Position numbers and translations under genes: made by a program | Notes under the pieces: model-generated | Databases searched by the model: none | What the model was told of the DNA's origin: nothing | Seen by the model: the letters and a program-made list of their open reading frames with translations, nothing else | Origin: an uncultured Methanomethylovorans sp. | GTDB taxonomy: Archaea > Halobacteriota > Methanosarcinia > Methanosarcinales > Methanosarcinaceae | DNA: 64,000 nt | Reading direction: 5' to 3' | Assembly: GCF_963678545.1 (NCBI RefSeq) | Contig: NZ_OY782870.1 | Coordinates: 806,001 to 870,000, forward strand | Part shown: positions 37,801-46,826 of the stretch, in pieces | Position numbering within the stretch: position 1 is the stretch's first letter | Layout: the number at the start of each line of letters is the position of its first letter

Positions 37801-40420
37801 AGATGCCCTTTCCAAGGATTCAGTACAAGGAGACTGGTATCTGCACATAAGAGCTACCGATAATGCAAGCAATACCAACTACTCCGTATCCAATGCATTC
37901 GCTATGGATAGTGTGCTTCCGATACTAAGTATCACAGGTAATCCTTCAAGCTGGCAGAACACCAGCGCTACCATCAACGTAACCATCTATGACCTTTCCG
38001 GTGCATCTCTGGTAAAATGGGACAGCGGCATATTTGATACCACATATTTCAGCTCGAGCGGTACAACTATAGCTTCTCCTTACTCTATCGAAGTCTCTGA
38101 GAACGGTAATTACACTGTGTATGCCATGGATGCAGCTGGTAATGAGAATGTCACGACTTTTACAGTATCATATATTGATACTGTGCTTCCATCTATCGAC
38201 ATTGCACCAGATGGCAACAGCACCTACGCTCAGAACCACAGTTCCACAATAACATCTTTGGATAGTCTTTCTGGTGTACAGTCCCTTACATATTCCTGGA
38301 GCCAGAGTTCCAATGTGGGTTCAGTATCCTCCTGGACTGCGTGCAACAGTGGTGATACGGTAACAAAAGGTTCTGCGAACGGCAACTGGTACTTGCATGT
38401 AAGGTCCATTGACAATGCTGACAACGTTTATTATTCCGTATCCAGCGTGTTCAGGCTTGACAATGGGCTGCCTGTGATACATTACGGTACCGATGGGGAC
38501 GATACATATGCCCAGAGCCACAGTACTGTTGTTACTGTCACAGATGCACTTTCAGGTATCAACCAGCTTGGTTATGCCTGGACCCAGGACATTGATGTGG
38601 ACTCAGTATCCCAGTGGACATCTTTTACCAATGGAGCTACCCTTACGAAGAATTCAGGTGACGGTGACTGGTACTTACATATCAGGTCAATTGATAGTGC
38701 GAGCAATACCAATTACTCAGTATCCTCAAACTTCAGGCTGGACAATACTGCTCCTGCGTATATTTGGTTACAGAAGCCTCTGAATGCAGATACAGGAGAT
38801 AGTGTTACCATCGAACTGAACGTCACTGACGTGGATTCCGTTTCAGAGTGCACCATAACTGTTGACGGTGAAGAGCATCAGATGGACACCGATTCAGGCA
38901 ACTACCTATGGACCGTTGACCTCCCTGCCAGTGATTCAGGATCACTCGTAAGTCAGGTGATCTATAGCTGCACTTTCAGTGATCTTGCAGGTAATGTGGG
39001 AAGCACAGGTGAGATCCTGCTAAACGTATCCATTTTGCCCATCGCTGATTTCACGGCAAGCGCAACCAGAGGCAATTCTCCTCTTACAGTAAGTTTTGAG
39101 GATGATTCATCTGGTCGGGTAGAAGACTGGCACTGGGACTTCGGAGACGGCAGTACTTCTACCGAGCAGAATCCTGTCCATACTTTCGGATCAGGTAATT
39201 TCAGTGTCAACCTGACAGTGACCAATAACAATGGCACTTCCAGTCAGCTGCTCAACATAAAGGCTGCTGAACCGCTTAACTGTACCACGTCTCCGGAAGA
39301 CTCGGACCCAGTTTCAATATATGGTGAAGAGAAGAACTTTAGCGTATCAACCAACATCCTCTCAAGCTTCAGCTGGTACATCGATGGTGAGCCGATAAGT
39401 GGAGATGGTGTCACCATGTCCTCGAATCATGATGATTCCTCTACTGTTTCATTCTGTGCTATAAATACAAGTGAGTACATTGATCAGGATAATTTCTTTG
39501 TGGATGATTACAACATATCTGTTGTAGTAAGCAATGAAAGCACAGGAATGTCAGATACTTTCTCCTGGGACTGGACAGTAACGAATTCTTCTGTAGAGGA
39601 CAGTGAGGATATCGAGTTTGTGATATCAACGACTCCAGATATCACTTCATCAGGGAACATGTCATACGTAGGGTTCAATACCACCAATGATGAGAGGACC
39701 GATAATAACAATCTTACTGGCAGTATCACCTTTGTTTCGTTCAATACTCCGGGTAATGCTTCCGACCTCCGTATTAAGGTTGAAGTTCTGGACAAGTCAT
39801 CATTGAATGAATCAGAAGCAGGATTCTCTCAGGACTCCGTGTACCAGTACCTTGACATTAGTTTCAGTAACCAGACCCTTGTTGATACAACGGGTCTTAA
39901 CAGGAGTATCGAGTTCAGAGTCCTGAACGAACGTGATGGCGGCTCCCTTGCCATAACTTCAGTGATGCTCAAGCACTGGGGCAATCCGGCATGGGAAAGC
40001 TATATTCCGGAACTGCTGAACAATGACGGTACATATTCGTATTTCATTGTGCGCAATATCTCCGGCTTCTCACCGTTTGCAATTACAGCAAACTACGAGT
40101 ACTCTTCAGGCTCAGGATCGGGGTCAGGCACTGGTAAAGCCATTGCAAGTTTCTGGTCATCACAAGAAGATACTGGTAAGACGGGAGGATCAGCATCTAC
40201 TGGTTCCGAAAGCTCTAAGGTGTCAACAAGTACGGAAAGTTCAACTGATACCGGAGCATCATCAGGTGAGAAAGTTCAAACCAATGATGATATTGTCACC
40301 ACAGGTGATGAAGGCAGTAACAGTAGAAGCAGCAACATAATTGCAGCTGGAATTGTACTACTGGCTGCTGCATTATTGATTTTCTTCCTGTACAGGAAGA
40401 AACGAGAAGAAGATCAATAA
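34898..40420 (+). CDS. Giant cell-surface protein: choice-of-anchor L, PKD, C-type lectin and Ig-like repeats
   Basis: A 1840-residue secreted protein. Signal peptide about 1-31 (LLTAFFFFSILFAGIGSAA). Domains in order: choice-of-anchor-L-like (35-240); Fn3-like (250-350); PKD (360-440, WLWDFGDGN); cadherin-like (445-555); C-type lectin-like (560-698, ending WNDNEPNDAGDEDC...GYFVEY); Fn3-like (700-815); Ig-like repeats at about 823, 913, 1007, 1097, 1191 and 1285, four of them with a [N/D]GN/D-TY-[A/S][Q/K] pattern; a second PKD (1380-1450, WHWDFGDGS); PGF-pre-PGF (1570-1735, GFSPFAITA); a Ser/Thr/Gly-rich stalk; a membrane helix near 1810-1830 and RKKREED tail. Many NxS/T sequons. It likely binds glycans or other cells. 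The end lacks a PGF-CTERM motif. Confidence 0.88.
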   Translation: MALFIHTKISVSLLTAFFFFSILFAGIGSAATISVENVSDSVTAADLVNILLGENSTVTVSNISITGSNAAIGHFTNGGSLGFDTGVVMSTGLISNISNDMSNFANTNNSQPGDSDLSTLVNDTTFDAIILEFDFVPEKSGINFNYRFSSEESFTDVYDDAFGLFVNGANIALLPNGNPVSVINIGNGTYYEPGPLNNCFNGSSIILTAAVEVVPGTLNHMKFAIADARDGVYDSGVFIEGGSFVSNTIPNAPVSPMCEAETNPTDLTDLTPEFSWTFSDPDVGDTQGAYQIQVGTTEGGSDMWDSGQVTSSSSTDISYAGSDLDYNTVYYWRVKTWDNNNAVSSYCAAQTFSTSEEILSPVANLTANVTSGTAPLTVNFTDLSTNTPTSWLWDFGDGNISNDQNPTHTYTSGGTYTVSLNATSAAGSNTSIQANYITVVVATRVDASYASVTYYENDNMTVDPGINVTGSSTFTSARVYIGDGYVAGEDFLRFTDSSNITGSFSGSTGVLTLTGNGSAAAYQAAFRNIKYENTNEDPNTADRNITFVLGENALYSQDTGHYYEYVANARISWNDAKTAAEARSLSGMQGYLATITSATENSFISSKIQGEAWIGASDSAQEGQWKWVTGPESGTIYSLFWSGNYNGAAVNGSYENWNDNEPNDAGDEDCAHLLSNGMWNDYNANNIDPIMGYFVEYGGMPNEPSPQLTTTIVVSINSINDAPSTPGAFTSPTSGQIKQGGQSLTASWGASTDLDDAVKYDLWFFNGSWTIIGDLLNTNSKTFTLPADNTNSAMLRVYANDTQDNSSARDVTFTIDSLGPVISYGTNGNVTYSKSHSTTATGTDAVAGLANIAYAWTNDSDVSSVSSWTNFVNGAALTKDTVSGEWYLHINATDNVGNVNLSVSSAFNLDNGLPVINFGTNGNATYAQNHSTDVTVVDPLSGIESLAYSWTNDSDVSSVSEWTSFANGDALSKDSVQGDWYLHIRATDNASNTNYSVSNAFAMDSVLPILSITGNPSSWQNTSATINVTIYDLSGASLVKWDSGIFDTTYFSSSGTTIASPYSIEVSENGNYTVYAMDAAGNENVTTFTVSYIDTVLPSIDIAPDGNSTYAQNHSSTITSLDSLSGVQSLTYSWSQSSNVGSVSSWTACNSGDTVTKGSANGNWYLHVRSIDNADNVYYSVSSVFRLDNGLPVIHYGTDGDDTYAQSHSTVVTVTDALSGINQLGYAWTQDIDVDSVSQWTSFTNGATLTKNSGDGDWYLHIRSIDSASNTNYSVSSNFRLDNTAPAYIWLQKPLNADTGDSVTIELNVTDVDSVSECTITVDGEEHQMDTDSGNYLWTVDLPASDSGSLVSQVIYSCTFSDLAGNVGSTGEILLNVSILPIADFTASATRGNSPLTVSFEDDSSGRVEDWHWDFGDGSTSTEQNPVHTFGSGNFSVNLTVTNNNGTSSQLLNIKAAEPLNCTTSPEDSDPVSIYGEEKNFSVSTNILSSFSWYIDGEPISGDGVTMSSNHDDSSTVSFCAINTSEYIDQDNFFVDDYNISVVVSNESTGMSDTFSWDWTVTNSSVEDSEDIEFVISTTPDITSSGNMSYVGFNTTNDERTDNNNLTGSITFVSFNTPGNASDLRIKVEVLDKSSLNESEAGFSQDSVYQYLDISFSNQTLVDTTGLNRSIEFRVLNERDGGSLAITSVMLKHWGNPAWESYIPELLNNDGTYSYFIVRNISGFSPFAITANYEYSSGSGSGSGTGKAIASFWSSQEDTGKTGGSASTGSESSKVSTSTESSTDTGASSGEKVQTNDDIVTTGDEGSNSRSSNIIAAGIVLLAAALLIFFLYRKKREEDQ

Positions 40421-40439
40421 ACTGATGCGTAGTTAAATA

Positions 40440-40485
40440 GTTCTTCCCGTGTTGTTTAAACGGTGGGAAGAACAACTATTTTTTT
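40440..40485 (+). terminator. Stem-loop plus T-run after the surface protein gene
   Basis: GTTCTTCCC (40440-40448) pairs perfectly with GGGAAGAAC (40465-40473); a T7 run follows at 40479-40485. It lies 20 bp after the stop of the surface protein gene and before the convergent VWA gene end. Confidence 0.65.
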
Positions 40486-40516
40486 ACTGTTTTATCATTT
40501 TTGCAGTATTATACTC

Positions 40517-42856
40517 TTATGTGGTAATTCTCTTATACAGCATAGGAAGCCTCTCTGGAAGTGAACTGGCATCATCTATTATTGTGTATTCTGCATCAGA
40601 GAAAATGTTGTCAAGATATTTGCCGGGATCTGGATCCACGGTTATACAGAAAAAATGAATTCCCTTGTCACTGCCTTCCCTTATCGCTATTCTGGTATCC
40701 TCTTCAGCAATTCTCTCTTTGTATGCTCTTTCTCCCTGGGATGTATCGAAGGGTTCACCATCGGATAACAGTATTATTATCTTTGTTTTTGCCTCTGCTG
40801 TGTCAAGTTTCCTTATCGAATGGCGGATGGCAGGTCCGAGCCGTGTGTTGGATACCGGTTCCAGCAGACTTATCCTGCGTGCAACATTGTCTGATAATTC
40901 CTCATCGAACTCCTTTATGACAAAGTACTCAACATCATCTCTTGTCTGGCCAGAAAATGCGTAGATGGCATACTTGTCTCCTATGCTTTCAAGGGCCTGT
41001 ATCATAAGGATAAGTGAGTCTTTTTCGACATCTACTATACTCTTTTCTTCATAGCCCACGATTTTATGGGTGGAATAACTGACATCTATAAGGAAAAGAG
41101 TTGCAACATCCCTTTCCTGCTTGTCCCATTTGAGGTAGAGCCTGTCATCGGGATTTATCCCGCATTTCTTCTGTATCAGGGCATCGATGAATGCATCGAT
41201 ATCGATCTCAGTTCCATCGGTCTGTCCTTTCATCCTGCGGAATGCTTCCGGCTTCATCCTGTTGAATACATACTTGATCAGGGAAATCTCATGCCTGTAC
41301 TGTTCTGATGCATCTTTGTAGTAATCACTGGACACGCCAAAAGGCTCGATCTCGTTAACCGTACACCAGTCAGCTTTATAGTCATTGATCACGGCATCCC
41401 ATTCATCATAAATGTAACTGCCAAGTATCTTCCAGTTCTTTGCCGTAGCATAGGTAGGCTGGCGTTTAACCTTTTCTTCCTGTGGTCTTTCCTTCTCTGC
41501 TTCTGGTTCTACTTTACTTTCGGGAATGAAATTCCTAATAATATTCTCATGCGAATTGGACGAAAAAGCGTCCTTTTTGCTATACGTTCCTATGTCAACT
41601 CCGCGATAATCGATATTTTTCAGTACCTGATACTCCTTTTGGCTCAATGGACCCATCTGTTCATCGAGCATGGTATATATCCTGAAGGTCGTATCAAGGG
41701 AATCGAGAATAGATGATTCTTCGTGGAAGATTCCATCCTTCAGCAGAGTCCTTGCGTGGTCCAGAAGATACTTTGTCCCTTTGCTAATATTGTAAACAGG
41801 TTCATGTCCTATCGAGACCCACAGAAGTGATTCCATGAACTCTTCAAGGTCACCTTTCGGGGCAGACCTTGTCAGAAGCATCTGGTATCTTATTCTCTCA
41901 AGGTCTGAGCGAACTCCTCTGTAGTGTTGCATTATCCTGTACTCTACCCTGGCATCCTCCAGGATGCCGAGTATTGTTCCTGCCAGTGCTTTGTTGGGAA
42001 ACAGAGCTATGATATCAGCGATATCAATGATACCCTCAGGTTGAAGTCCTGACAGATAAGTTCTTTTCATTATGGTCGTGTACCTTCTTCTGATATCTGC
42101 CATCAGTCCTGCTACCCCTTCACGTTCTATCTTATGGGAGCTGAATTGTACATGACCAATCTCGTGCATTATGCTCAGCTTGTATATCTTGAAGTTATCT
42201 TCAATATCGCCGTATTTTTTGATCTTGGGTGCAAGGTAGATTGTCCTGCCTGCGATAATAGGATTTATGGAATTTGTTTCTTCTTCTATCTGTAACATCC
42301 TTCGGGAAAGAATGTTAAAATTAACACCTGACAATCCAAGGGCATAGTACCTGAGGACGCTTATGATCTCATTGAGTGCTGCTGACCCGGTAAGCCCTTC
42401 AATGAATTCCTTTGAGCTCTTAGACTTCAGGGAAAAATAACGTCTTCCAAGGGATGGGTCCTCTTCAAAGACAGCTATGCCGTTCAGGGCCCATTCTTCC
42501 ACTTCACTTACGTCCAGATCCTTTAAGAGCGGAGCCGAAGAGGAAAAATAGTCAATTGCCAGGTCCTTGTCCTGGTCAAATATCTTTATACCGATGCCGG
42601 CCCATTTCCTTATTCCATCTTGGCCAGTGTTCTGTGCTGCCTCGGGAAGATTCTCAAAGAAAACTCCTGTAAGCATGAGGTCTTTATCAAGCAGCATACG
42701 GGCAGTTCTGAGAAGTTCGGCATGATATGTTGAGTTGCTCTTTTTCAGAACGCTGATAAAATTATTACAACAAGTACTTCCAGAGAACCTGGATCTTATA
42801 AGTTCGATCAGCTCTTCTTCGGCGGGATCTTTATGTTCCATGTCCTGATCCTTCAA
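40517..42856 (-). CDS. NorD-like von Willebrand factor A domain protein
   Basis: A 779-residue cytoplasmic protein without membrane segments. The C-terminal third is a VWA domain: LFLIDVSYSTHKIV (MIDAS DxSxS), SNTRLGPAIRH (Thr region) and ILLSDGEPFD (Asp). Upstream is a helical region containing SIMHEIGHVQFSS, an HEXXH motif that could bind a metal. The overall layout matches NorD/CoxE-type activation proteins that pair with a MoxR ATPase; no MoxR-type gene is adjacent, so the partner is elsewhere or absent. It is convergent with the surface protein gene. Confidence 0.82.
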   Translation of the reverse strand: MKDQDMEHKDPAEEELIELIRSRFSGSTCCNNFISVLKKSNSTYHAELLRTARMLLDKDLMLTGVFFENLPEAAQNTGQDGIRKWAGIGIKIFDQDKDLAIDYFSSSAPLLKDLDVSEVEEWALNGIAVFEEDPSLGRRYFSLKSKSSKEFIEGLTGSAALNEIISVLRYYALGLSGVNFNILSRRMLQIEEETNSINPIIAGRTIYLAPKIKKYGDIEDNFKIYKLSIMHEIGHVQFSSHKIEREGVAGLMADIRRRYTTIMKRTYLSGLQPEGIIDIADIIALFPNKALAGTILGILEDARVEYRIMQHYRGVRSDLERIRYQMLLTRSAPKGDLEEFMESLLWVSIGHEPVYNISKGTKYLLDHARTLLKDGIFHEESSILDSLDTTFRIYTMLDEQMGPLSQKEYQVLKNIDYRGVDIGTYSKKDAFSSNSHENIIRNFIPESKVEPEAEKERPQEEKVKRQPTYATAKNWKILGSYIYDEWDAVINDYKADWCTVNEIEPFGVSSDYYKDASEQYRHEISLIKYVFNRMKPEAFRRMKGQTDGTEIDIDAFIDALIQKKCGINPDDRLYLKWDKQERDVATLFLIDVSYSTHKIVGYEEKSIVDVEKDSLILMIQALESIGDKYAIYAFSGQTRDDVEYFVIKEFDEELSDNVARRISLLEPVSNTRLGPAIRHSIRKLDTAEAKTKIIILLSDGEPFDTSQGERAYKERIAEEDTRIAIREGSDKGIHFFCITVDPDPGKYLDNIFSDAEYTIIDDASSLPERLPMLYKRITT

Positions 42857-43011
42857 TATATTGATAGATTGTCTTGCTTCATGAATACAAAAAAGTTTGC
42901 ATTTTCCAGCTCTGTAGAAATATCTCTACTTAAACGAACAACCAGGTTAACAATACATTCAAATGTGTTTCAAACATGTTTTATGATACTACAAAGCGAT
43001 AGCAGGGTGAT

Positions 43012-43680
43012 ATGATGGGTGGATTGGGCCGGGAAAATGTATGGAAATTGATCTCAATTATTGAATTGGTTATTGCCAGTACAGTCATCATTCTGGACAT
43101 GTTCATCCCGACAATCATTATTCTGTGAATAATAGCGATCTCGCTTTTGATCCGCAAAGAAAAAATGCAAACTTTAGGTTTCAGGAAAAATATTAGCTGG
43201 CTTAAGATGGTAGTCACTATTATATTATTAGTGATCGTCTGGACCCTTTTGCATCTGACCATATTCATGCCAGTACTGAATCACTTGAACGGAACAACAC
43301 AAGACCTAAGTGCATTCGAAAACCTGAAAGAAAATTTCAATCAGTTGTTGTTCTTCCTGATGCTGACATGGACTTTAGCTGCATTCGGAGAAGAGATCGT
43401 GTACACGGGCTATCTCCAAAAAAGGATACTGGACCTGTTCGGAGACACAAGGTCCGAGATCATTCTTGCAGTGGGTATTTCTTCCTTATTATTCGGACTT
43501 GCACATACGGAACAGGGAACAATAGGAGTCATCCTCACTTTTCTGGATGCGATCTTTTTCAGTCTGATCAAAATTCATTATAGAAACAACCTCTAGGCTT
43601 CGGTCATTGCTCACGGGGCAAGCAACACTATCGACTTGCTAGGATTCTTCATGTTTGGTCCTGTGTATGGGTCGTGGTAG
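43012..43680 (+). pseudogene. CPBP intramembrane metalloprotease, killed by two stop codons
   Basis: From the ATG at 43012 (or 43015) one frame encodes a CPBP (CAAX/bacteriocin-processing) protease of about 222 codons, interrupted by TGA at 43126-43128 and TAG at 43594-43596. The N-terminal membrane helix lies before the TGA; motif 1 FGEEIVYTGYLQKR and motif 2 FGLAHTEQG lie between; motif 3 IAHGASNTIDLL lies after the TAG. TAG falls in NNL-*-ASVIAHG, where relatives have Trp, and both stops can come from TGG by one G-to-A change. Motif 1 also lacks the usual Arg of EExxxR. Confidence 0.75.
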
Positions 43681-43743
43681 ATTTCGTTTTTTTATCTCCG
43701 ATTTTCATTACTAAGGGGATTAGTTATCGGTGGTCATTCTGGA

Positions 43744-43776
43744 CGAAGAATATCGCCTCTATTGTGGTTAGTATCG
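43744..43776 (+). repeat. Left copy of repeat A flanking the kinase gene
   Basis: The motif GAAGAATATCGCCTCTATTG and the following TTAGTA appear again, with few changes, at 46882-46910 on the other side of the histidine kinase gene, in the same direction. Confidence 0.55.
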
Positions 43777-43978
43777 TATATTCCACAGATGTTTTGGATT
43801 TTTGCTAATTATCTGAATTGCAGTTATTTATCAAAAATTGTTACTATCATTCAATATAATAACACTTATTATGATAAATGTTAGGTCCTATGCACATGTA
43901 TTAATGAAAAGAGAAAAGACCTGTTTTTTTTCTTGACATCTGTGGAAAGGCAGTAGTATGATTTTCTTTTACATACCA

Positions 43979-44045
43979 CTTGCTGTATTTTAATTTATTT
44001 TCTTTTTTTGGTGTTGTGATTAAAGAGTTTGTGAGGCTCAAGACC
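43979..44045 (+). repeat. Left copy of repeat B flanking the kinase gene
   Basis: TTGCTGTATTTTAATTT, a T-rich tract and GGTGT, then AGAGTTTG and CTCAAG, recur at 46928-46993 with scattered changes. In the right copy repeats A and B are close together; in the left copy about 200 bp separate them. Confidence 0.55.
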
Positions 44046-44366
44046 ACAAGAAAATTCAGGTTGAAAAATGTCTATTTTTCAGAATATCTTTTCCCATATT
44101 TCTATAAGTTTCTGATACAGAAATGAATTTTAGTGCGTTACTATATTTTTCGATCTTGATTTAACCAATGCCTATAAAAATTTATTTTTTTAATCAGGAT
44201 TGAGTTGCAGTCTACAACTTTTTTCAGTCATGTGATATTTTATTATTACCTTTCTTATTCAAAAACAAGATAAAAGCCCTATGGTTTGACCTAAAATACA
44301 CATATCTATATAAATATATATATGAATACAGTACATTGACAAATGTCTGGCAAGAGGTAATTTTGA

Positions 44367-46826
44367 ATGGATTATGACGAACAAAATCCAATGGATTTTA
44401 AAAGTCAGCATCAATGGCATAATAATAGCCTTTTAGAGGGAATAGTAAACTATAGTCCCTTAGTTCTCTTTTTATGGAAAGCTGAAGAGGGGTGGCCCGT
44501 TGAATATGTTTCTGAGAACGTTTCACAGTTAGGGTATTCTGCCGTTGATTTCCTATCAAAAAAAGTTCTTTTTGAAAATATCATCCACCCTGATGACCTG
44601 CAAAGAGTTATGTTAGAGGTTAAAACATATTCCGAAAAAGGAGTAACCGATTTTACTCAGGAATATCGGATTCTCACCGCAGATGGCGGAGTCAAGTGGA
44701 TTGATGATCGTACAGTTGTAAAAAGGAATGATAACGGTGAGACTACTCATTACCAGGGAATAGTTCTGGACATTACAGCTAGAAAAGAAGCGGAGGAAAA
44801 GCTTCGTTTCAGAGAGGAGCGATTAAGAAGTCTTGTGTCCATTTTGCAGTACAAGTCTGATTCTGTTCAGGATTTCCTTGACTTTGCACTTCATGAAGCG
44901 ATCAAACTTACTCAGAGTAAAATTGGTTACATCTGTTTTTACAATGAGGAACGGATGGAACTCACTATCAATAAATGGTCAAAAGAAGTAATGAAAGAAT
45001 GTGCTGTTTTTGATCCCCAGACCATCTTTAAACTGGAAAATACAGGTCTTTGGGGAGAGGCAATAAGACAGCGCAAAGCAATAATTATAAATGATTTCCA
45101 GGTTCCAACTCCTCTCAAAAAAGGGCATCCTGAAGGACATGTCAACCTTTACAGATTCATGACAATACCAGTGCTCAGAAATGAGCGGCTGGTTGCTGTT
45201 GTGGGTGTAGCCAACAAAGAATCTGATTATAGTGAGAATGACACACTTCAACTCACCTTGCTCATGGACTCTGTATGGAACACATTAGAACAGAGAAATA
45301 TTGAAAAGGCGCTGCAACGAAGTGAAGAGAAATATCGACAGGCATACAATCTTTTACAGGGAACAATTGAAAGCCCAAAAGACGTTGTGATATTTTCACT
45401 TGACATGGAATACCGGTACCTTGCCTTCAACAAGAATCATCAGTTGACTATGGAGCATATCTGGGGTATCAAGATCGAAATTGGAGTCTGTATGCTCAGT
45501 TATATCAAAGACCCCACAGACAGGGAGAAAGCAAAAGCGAATTTTGACCGAGCACTCGCAGGTGAAACATTCACTCTAATCGAAGAATATGGTGATTCGT
45601 CGCTGAACCGGCGATGGTACGAGAATGTGTACAGTCCTCTGAAAGACTCCAAAAGAAATGTAATTGGCCTAACGCTCTTTTTATCAGATATCACTGAGCG
45701 CAAAAAAGCAGAGCAGGAATTGCAGAATAACAAGGAACTGCTCCAGTCCATAATAGATATTCTCCCTGGGACCCTTAATGTGGTAGACACTGAATACAAC
45801 GTAATTGCCATGAATAATATTGATTTCAGATTGAGACTGGCAAAATGTGATTCTGTCAGCGATGTTCTTGGAAAGAAATGCCATGAAGCATTCATGCAAA
45901 GTTCTTCTCCATGTCCATGGTGCAAGGTAGGGGAAGTCCTATCAACTGGAAAAACAATAATTTACGAAACCTCTCCTGATGATATACGTGAAATAATGAC
46001 CGGGAAGGCATTTCAAATGTTTGTAGCTCCCATAAAAGACGATCTTGACAACATAAAGGGTGTTGTAGAATACGGGATCGACATAACAGATCTGAGAAAT
46101 TCAAAATTGAATTCAGAGGCTGCAAACAAAGCAAAAAGTGAGTTCCTGGCTAACATGAGCCATGAACTCAGAACACCTCTTAACTCAATAATTGGCTTTT
46201 CAGATGCGCTTCTTGAAGTAAACCGTGATGGTTTGAGTGATAAACAAACAAAATATGTTAAGAATATATCAAAAAGCGGAAAGCATCTGTTAACTATAAT
46301 AAATGATATCCTGGACATCTCTAAAGTAGAAGCTGGAAAGATGCAATTATTCAAAGAAAATGTATCCGTTGAAAGCATCATGGAAGAGATGTTAGCCAGC
46401 ATGCAATTCCTTGCAGCTAAAAAAGAAATAATAATAAAGAATTCCATAGATTCTGATTCCGGCTACATACGGGTGGATAAAGGAAAGATCAAGCAAGTAT
46501 TATACAATCTAGTCGGTAATGCAATCAAGTTCACTAACCATGGTGGTATTGTGACCCTCAGAGCAAAAGTGGATGGAGACAAGATACACATCTCTGTACA
46601 AGATAGTGGTATTGGGATATCAAAAAAAGATCAGGAGAAATTGTTCAAACCATTCAGTCAGATTGATTCTTCAGTAGCAAGAAGATACGATGGCACAGGT
46701 CTTGGACTTGCACTTGCTAAGGAACTCGTTGTCCTTCATGGAGGACAGATTTGGGTCGAAAGTGAACTTGGTAGGGGTAGTACGTTTACCTTCACAATCC
46801 CTGTGCATAAATATCACCTAACGTAA
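44367..46826 (+). CDS. PAS/GAF sensor histidine kinase
   Basis: An 819-residue soluble kinase. Domains: PAS (about 28-140, VEYVSENVSQLGY), GAF (150-310, KIGYICFYNEERMELTI), PAS (325-445), PAS (455-575, with a HEAFMQSSSPCPWCK stretch), HisKA (585-650, ANMSHELRTPLNS with the phospho-His) and HATPase (690-812: NLVGNAIKFTNHG, DSGIGISKKDQEKLF, GTGLGLALAK). No receiver or membrane segment. No response regulator is adjacent. Methanosarcinales have many such orphan kinases. The CPWC motif in the third PAS could bind a cofactor or sense redox, which is only a suggestion. Confidence 0.92.
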   Translation: MDYDEQNPMDFKSQHQWHNNSLLEGIVNYSPLVLFLWKAEEGWPVEYVSENVSQLGYSAVDFLSKKVLFENIIHPDDLQRVMLEVKTYSEKGVTDFTQEYRILTADGGVKWIDDRTVVKRNDNGETTHYQGIVLDITARKEAEEKLRFREERLRSLVSILQYKSDSVQDFLDFALHEAIKLTQSKIGYICFYNEERMELTINKWSKEVMKECAVFDPQTIFKLENTGLWGEAIRQRKAIIINDFQVPTPLKKGHPEGHVNLYRFMTIPVLRNERLVAVVGVANKESDYSENDTLQLTLLMDSVWNTLEQRNIEKALQRSEEKYRQAYNLLQGTIESPKDVVIFSLDMEYRYLAFNKNHQLTMEHIWGIKIEIGVCMLSYIKDPTDREKAKANFDRALAGETFTLIEEYGDSSLNRRWYENVYSPLKDSKRNVIGLTLFLSDITERKKAEQELQNNKELLQSIIDILPGTLNVVDTEYNVIAMNNIDFRLRLAKCDSVSDVLGKKCHEAFMQSSSPCPWCKVGEVLSTGKTIIYETSPDDIREIMTGKAFQMFVAPIKDDLDNIKGVVEYGIDITDLRNSKLNSEAANKAKSEFLANMSHELRTPLNSIIGFSDALLEVNRDGLSDKQTKYVKNISKSGKHLLTIINDILDISKVEAGKMQLFKENVSVESIMEEMLASMQFLAAKKEIIIKNSIDSDSGYIRVDKGKIKQVLYNLVGNAIKFTNHGGIVTLRAKVDGDKIHISVQDSGIGISKKDQEKLFKPFSQIDSSVARRYDGTGLGLALAKELVVLHGGQIWVESELGRGSTFTFTIPVHKYHLT

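Larger units (their letters stand above)
43681..44366. other. Long AT-rich gap before the histidine kinase gene
   Basis: No open frame with coding character is seen. It contains the left copies of two short sequences repeated downstream of the kinase gene (43744-43776 and 43979-44045), and a TATA-like TCTATATAAATATATATATG at about 44307-44326, likely promoter of the kinase gene at 44367. No ncRNA or tRNA was recognised. Confidence 0.5.

Noticed and set aside
40440..40485. Stem-loop after the surface protein gene as a mobile element end
   Set aside because: The following T-run and position right after the stop fit a terminator, and no partner repeat was seen.
43126..43128. In-frame TGA as selenocysteine
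   Set aside because: The site is in a membrane helix where no redox residue is expected, no SECIS-like structure was seen and Methanosarcinales are not known to use selenocysteine.
43594..43596. In-frame TAG in the CPBP protease gene as a pyrrolysine codon
   Set aside because: The same frame also has a TGA at 43126 and a damaged first motif; TAG sits where relatives have Trp. Decay explains all of this, and no pyl genes are in the window.
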